DNA from: Pseudobdellovibrionaceae bacterium
GTDB lineage: Bacteria > Bdellovibrionota > Bdellovibrionia > Bdellovibrionales > UBA1609
Direction: 5' to 3'
Assembly: GCA_020635075.1 (NCBI GenBank)
Contig: JACKAM010000003.1
Coordinates: 124,001-188,000, forward strand
DNA: 64,000 nt
The notes beneath the pieces are model-generated. The model saw nothing but the letters and a program-made list of their open reading frames with translations, was not told the origin of the DNA and did not search any database. Of the stretch, positions 60,154 through 64,000 are shown piece after piece. Made by a program: the position numbers and the translations under genes. The first letter of the stretch is position 1. Each line of letters starts with the position of its first letter.

Positions 60154-61656
60154 TTACGGATAAAAAATCGAATCCGTACCCTCAATTTTGTCCCGGCTCA
60201 AATCAGCTCTCATCTGAGATACGTCTCTCCACTCAATGACTGGCGTTCGACGGTGATGAGAGCCTGCGTACTTAGCCGAGTCATTCGAGATAATCACCGG
60301 ATAGCCTTCAAGTGTCGTCACATAACCAGCTCCAGACGAGCCACCGTCGCCAAACGAGTCGGTGTAAAAGTGGCCTGTCGAGCGGTCGTAGCGCAGCTTC
60401 CCATTGCTCCAAATGGGTCGATAGTAACCGTCACGCGCTTGGCTCGCCGGATAGTGAACCACCTGCACGTCCTGACCATCCACTGATTCGAACACCTTAG
60501 GAGAACAGCGCAAGAAGTAATCTTCTGGAATGCATCCCTGCCTCACACTGGTGTCTCTAGTGGCCACAAAATAATTAGTCTTAACGTGAGCCGGGTTGTC
60601 CAGGTTGCACAAAACCGTATCATGATGGGTAGGGTTGTAGCCCTGGGGACTGTAGCGATCATTGCCCATACAGGTCGCCGTCGTCTGTTGCATCTTTCCG
60701 TCTGCATCTTGAAACCACAGACTGGCTTTGCCTCCGTTGGGATCAAAACAATGGGCTGCTGTAATTGCCTGAGAACCGTCGCCAAAGGCTGTTCCAGAAC
60801 AAGTACCGTCAAAATTCCCTTTTGCGTCTTGAGTTTGCATAAACCCATAGGCTTGATCCACCTCAGATGGAGGTCCAATGTCCGCCAAGTCCCTGTAAGC
60901 TGGATTATCCGAGGCATTGTACTGACATTGCTCAAGCCCCTCTGTATCGGCATAGCAGACAATCTGGTGCCTGGGCGCGCTGTTAGTCACCGCCTGCCGT
61001 CGGCAATCCAGAGTCTTGCCGGCCGCAGCTCGGTAGTCCTGAGCCTGATTCCCCAGACAGGCATGAACCTCGCCTAGGTTCTCTGTGCAAATCTCCTTGT
61101 AGACCGCCTCACTCGATTGGATCTCCGCACTCAGCATATCCTGTAGAGTGAGATCAGCCATACTGGTAGCGGCTTCCTGAGCTTTAAACAGCTCTTGTCG
61201 TTTTCCCTCTATGTACTGTTTGCAATTGCTCTTGCAGCCCGTCTCAATGTAGTGATTGCACAAGTAGGCCCGTCTATTGGCATCGTTGTAGGCCCGGACA
61301 TATTGTTCGATCTGACTGTCAAAACTTCCCTCAATTCCGGAGCCAGCCTGAGGTGGAGCATAATCAAATTGAATAAGCTTACACAGATCCTGATCCGGAT
61401 TCAGACAACATTGAATCGCAGCCTTGGCGTTGGTGTTACAGTAGTCGCCATTACTCGCATTTGGTTTGAGTTGTTTCAGACGCTGATAAAGTCCGTCTTC
61501 AGTTTGCGGGCAAACGCTTCCCATGTCAGATCCAGGTCCACCAATGTTGCTGGAACAAGGAACGGTTTCCATGGGTTGCCAACTGGCCGCCAAAGCCGGC
61601 GCCAGGGTTAGACAAACCGTTAATAATGCTGAGATAAATTTGTTGCCACAGGACAC
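60154..61656 (-). CDS. Exported trypsin-like serine protease, Cys-rich
   Basis: A 500-aa protein starting at GTG, with a signal peptide (ISALLTVCLTLAPALAA). The C-terminal half has the S1 catalytic triad: His302 in ITAAHC, Asp346 in HHDTVLCNL and Ser441 in DGGSSGAG, with VIISNDSA after it. The N-terminal ~250 residues are a Cys-rich helical pro- or binding domain (CCLNPDQDLC, CNHYIETGCKSNCKQY). Such a protease fits a predatory or scavenging lifestyle, but the substrate is unknown. The two small exported genes downstream may be in the same operon. Confidence 0.88.
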   Translation of the reverse strand: MSCGNKFISALLTVCLTLAPALAASWQPMETVPCSSNIGGPGSDMGSVCPQTEDGLYQRLKQLKPNASNGDYCNTNAKAAIQCCLNPDQDLCKLIQFDYAPPQAGSGIEGSFDSQIEQYVRAYNDANRRAYLCNHYIETGCKSNCKQYIEGKRQELFKAQEAATSMADLTLQDMLSAEIQSSEAVYKEICTENLGEVHACLGNQAQDYRAAAGKTLDCRRQAVTNSAPRHQIVCYADTEGLEQCQYNASDNPAYRDLADIGPPSEVDQAYGFMQTQDAKGNFDGTCSGTAFGDGSQAITAAHCFDPNGGKASLWFQDADGKMQQTTATCMGNDRYSPQGYNPTHHDTVLCNLDNPAHVKTNYFVATRDTSVRQGCIPEDYFLRCSPKVFESVDGQDVQVVHYPASQARDGYYRPIWSNGKLRYDRSTGHFYTDSFGDGGSSGAGYVTTLEGYPVIISNDSAKYAGSHHRRTPVIEWRDVSQMRADLSRDKIEGTDSIFYP

Positions 61657-61733
61657 TCAAAACTATCGGTTACGCGGTGGATTAACTTGAGATGATTTGG
61701 TCGGACCCGTCTCAGCTTGGTACACTTTTTCCC

Positions 61734-62336
61734 ATGGGAAGCCTTGTACTTGTTAAACACGCCATGCCTATTCTCGATGCCTCCAAGCCACCCAAGGAAT
61801 GGGTCCTCGGCCCAGAGGGCCGGGCTGGCGCCGAGCAACTCGGAAATCACTTTAAAGACCACTACTGGTTTGATGTGGTTTATTCGAGCGAAGAACCAAA
61901 AGCCCTTGAGACAGCCCAAATTGTTGCCAAAGTGCTTCAGGTGCCAACCAGGCCCCTTGCGGAGTTAAATGAAATTGATCGCCGAGCCATGCCCATCATG
62001 TCGCGAGAAGAACACGTTGAATACAACCGGGAGCTCTTTGTCCGCCGCCATGAAAAAGTGGTGGGCGAGGAGTCTGCGGAGGAAGCTCTGGACCGGTTTG
62101 AATTTGGCATCAATTTAATTCTCCTGGGTAAACCTGAAAATGTTTTGGTGATTTCTCACGGCACCGTCATCTCACTCTATGCACAAAAGACCAACCGCTC
62201 TTTGTTTGCCTTTGGCATGTGGCAAAAGATGAATTGCCTGGACTACCTGGACTTGGGTCTTCCTGATTTTGATTTTAAAAAGCTTCACGACTTTGGTGCA
62301 AATTTGGTCACTCCCTCTTCTGGGAACCCACAATAG
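61734..62336 (+). CDS. Histidine phosphatase superfamily protein
   Basis: A 200-aa protein from the ATG at 61734 (MGSLVLVKHAMP). The RHG motif of phosphoglycerate-mutase-like phosphatases is altered to KHA, but the second basic/His motifs remain: VYSSEEPKALETAQIV and VLVISHGTVISLYA. The catalytic His is therefore kept while the Arg is Lys, so activity is probable but not certain. Starts upstream in the same frame are weaker. The substrate is unknown. Confidence 0.85.
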   Translation: MGSLVLVKHAMPILDASKPPKEWVLGPEGRAGAEQLGNHFKDHYWFDVVYSSEEPKALETAQIVAKVLQVPTRPLAELNEIDRRAMPIMSREEHVEYNRELFVRRHEKVVGEESAEEALDRFEFGINLILLGKPENVLVISHGTVISLYAQKTNRSLFAFGMWQKMNCLDYLDLGLPDFDFKKLHDFGANLVTPSSGNPQ

Positions 62337-62414
62337 GCCCTAAAACCCTTGCCCACAGCTGGACTCGGCCTTCGCTCAGCTGTTCGTTTTCGAGTCATAA
62401 TATAGAATAAAACA

Positions 62415-64000
62415 ATGAGGTTGGGTTTTGGTTTTTACATTTGTCGTTTGATGACGGTGGTTCTGCTATTGCCCCTGTTGGCACTTTCGTGTGGCGAAGC
62501 CTTACCTCTTCATCGTGGCAATAGCTTAGGATCAGCTGTCGGCGGGGAAAGTCCCGGTGCCATTTATTCAGTTAAGATGGTCATTCCCGTCACTGGCTCC
62601 GCATCGATTCCCACTTGGAACTTTCCGGGCACCACACCCGTGGATAATGCGGCTAATGATTACCCTTTTAGCCGCCCTCTCATTGACATTAATGAAGCTC
62701 CCTTTCAAGACACCCAAACTCCCTTTTACTTTTCATTCTCCTATCCGCCCAACAACTTCAAGATCGCCAATGCCCATCTGGTTATAGACACCGCCCGCGA
62801 CGGGTCGGACACAGAGGGCATTTTTGTGGACTCGGTTCTCACCGGGCGACCGCCCGCAACCTTCATAAATGACTTCAGCCCGCGAGTGCTTCACGCCCAT
62901 TGGGTGGGAAATCCTGGTGGCAATCCTGTAAACAGCTACTACATGGATTACTCCCTCACCCACTATAAGCAGAACACCATTAACACTTTCGATCTGGATC
63001 TGGAGCAACTCCTCACCCCATCCCCTCTTTCAATCCTGGATATCCTGCAGGATGGCTTTCTTCCTGTGGTGACGGGCGATGACTCGCCCATTTATCAAGC
63101 CTACCTGGTGATCAATGGCTACACCATATCGAAGTCCTCACTGAGTTGCGCCACCTCCCCCACGGCTACCTTTGAAAATCATTATCTGCACAATGATGGC
63201 AACTCCATTGGCCAGGCCTTTTTCTCCGGCACCGTGGAGGACCCTTTCACCTCCTGGTCGAGTGGCCTTGCTGATACAGTGGAGTACTACTTCGACACCC
63301 AACTCCCCTTGGTGAACACGAACAATATTGCTGTCACCACGGCCACGATGACTTTGAATGTACAGCGCACCGCTGGTGCCTCGGCCATCGCCATCAACGG
63401 TGTGGCAGTTGGCGAGGCTGGCTTTAACACCAGCAACGCGACTTCGGCCGTCGAACGATGGGAAACAGGGACCAGCTATGTGAACTACTGGAATTCCATT
63501 CTTGCCCCCATTCCCACTGACAGCACTCCGACCGCCGTCACCATTGATTTGGTGCAACTGCTGGGCGCCAGTGTGGTGCGCGACTTGCTGGCCCAGGGCA
63601 AATTCAACGTGGCAGTTGCGGGTGGCCTTAAGCGTGTCGAGGCCTCCAATGCCACCGTCAACCGCACATTTGGCTCACCCGTGAGTGGACCCGAGTTGAA
63701 CCTGCAGGGTACTTACTTCACCGAAACCTGTGTCGTTCCCAATGACCCCGATTCTCCTCTACAAGACGGACCAGTGGCTCCTCCTGATCCGGGCGACACC
63801 GATCCACCGGAAATCATCTCCGCCCAGGCGACGGAGATCACTTCCACCACAGCTGTGGTGCATTGGCTCACCAACGAAGGGGCGGATACACAGATTGGCT
63901 ACGGCATTGGTTCGATCTCCCAAACAAGCACTTACGATGCCACTCCCCGGATTTACCACCGGGTGGAGCTGACGGGACTCCAGCCTTACAAGTTTTACTT
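62415..64000 (+). CDS. Large lipoprotein with FN3/purple-acid-phosphatase-like domain, 3' part beyond window
   Basis: The frame is open from an ATG at 62415 to the window end (at least 528 codons). It begins MRLGFGFYICRLMTVVLLLP with a lipobox-like ALSC. The N-terminal ~450 residues are beta-rich and Asn/Thr-rich, without a named family. From about residue 460 the sequence PPEIISAQATEITSTTAVVHWLTNEGADTQIGYG and VELTGLQPYKFY is a fibronectin-III module of the purple-acid-phosphatase N-terminal type. It is probably a surface protein with more modules beyond the edge. Confidence 0.8.
   Translation, partial: MRLGFGFYICRLMTVVLLLPLLALSCGEALPLHRGNSLGSAVGGESPGAIYSVKMVIPVTGSASIPTWNFPGTTPVDNAANDYPFSRPLIDINEAPFQDTQTPFYFSFSYPPNNFKIANAHLVIDTARDGSDTEGIFVDSVLTGRPPATFINDFSPRVLHAHWVGNPGGNPVNSYYMDYSLTHYKQNTINTFDLDLEQLLTPSPLSILDILQDGFLPVVTGDDSPIYQAYLVINGYTISKSSLSCATSPTATFENHYLHNDGNSIGQAFFSGTVEDPFTSWSSGLADTVEYYFDTQLPLVNTNNIAVTTATMTLNVQRTAGASAIAINGVAVGEAGFNTSNATSAVERWETGTSYVNYWNSILAPIPTDSTPTAVTIDLVQLLGASVVRDLLAQGKFNVAVAGGLKRVEASNATVNRTFGSPVSGPELNLQGTYFTETCVVPNDPDSPLQDGPVAPPDPGDTDPPEIISAQATEITSTTAVVHWLTNEGADTQIGYGIGSISQTSTYDATPRIYHRVELTGLQPYKFY

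Overview
The window looks like a chromosome segment of a Bdellovibrio-like predatory or gliding bacterium (Bdellovibrionota/Oligoflexia or a related former deltaproteobacterium). This is inferred from gene content: an Agl/Glt-type gliding-motility operon (TolQ/ExbB, two ExbD proteins, a giant TPR protein, an AgmX/PglI-type TonB tail protein and a TIGR04565-like outer-membrane barrel), many exported lipoproteins and barrels, and a compact heme operon. No phage, transposase, CRISPR, rRNA or tRNA gene was seen. Base composition is moderate and even, and genes are packed with frequent 4-base ATGA overlaps.

Layout. (1) 1-9541, minus strand: a translationally coupled heme operon, hemA, a hemC-hemD-like fusion, hemL, sensor kinase, response regulator, hemE, hemN, protoporphyrinogen oxidase, and hemH running off the left edge. 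(2) 9.7-20.3 kb: lipoprotein plus sirtuin, a TetR regulator with a palindromic operator, a 55-aa membrane peptide, a lipoprotein, an hsp20 gene with a heat-shock-like promoter bracketed by two near-identical perfect palindromes, membrane and secreted proteins, an exported NADAR-domain lipoprotein, a PilZ-like protein and a FliG-like protein. (3) 20.3-26.8 kb: a TIGR01777 epimerase, a stand-alone B12 photosensor-like protein facing a MerR/B12 regulator, and a divergent six-gene operon (lipocalin, Nudix, two unknowns, DUF1295, SnoaL-like) behind a 14-bp-arm palindrome. This resembles a CarH/LitR light-response regulon. (4) 26.8-38.4 kb, minus strand: the 11-gene Agl/Glt-like operon. (5) 38.9-47.5 kb: outer-membrane protein, beta-helix lipoprotein, an XRE/Fe-S regulator, trhP beside a chorismate mutase, and fabA. 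(6) 47.6-59.1 kb: five radical-SAM genes, three with B12-type architecture, interleaved with a cation exporter, two outer-membrane barrels and a duplicated-domain secreted protein. (7) 59-64 kb: small exported proteins, a trypsin-like protease, a histidine phosphatase and the start of a large FN3-containing lipoprotein.

The strongest candidates for something undescribed are the five-enzyme radical-SAM locus, which has no visible precursor peptide, and two families of non-coding palindromic elements: two hairpins around hsp20 and two ~290-bp elements with terminal inverted repeats. In both families the arms differ between copies but match within each copy. Three of the four copies lie between convergent genes.
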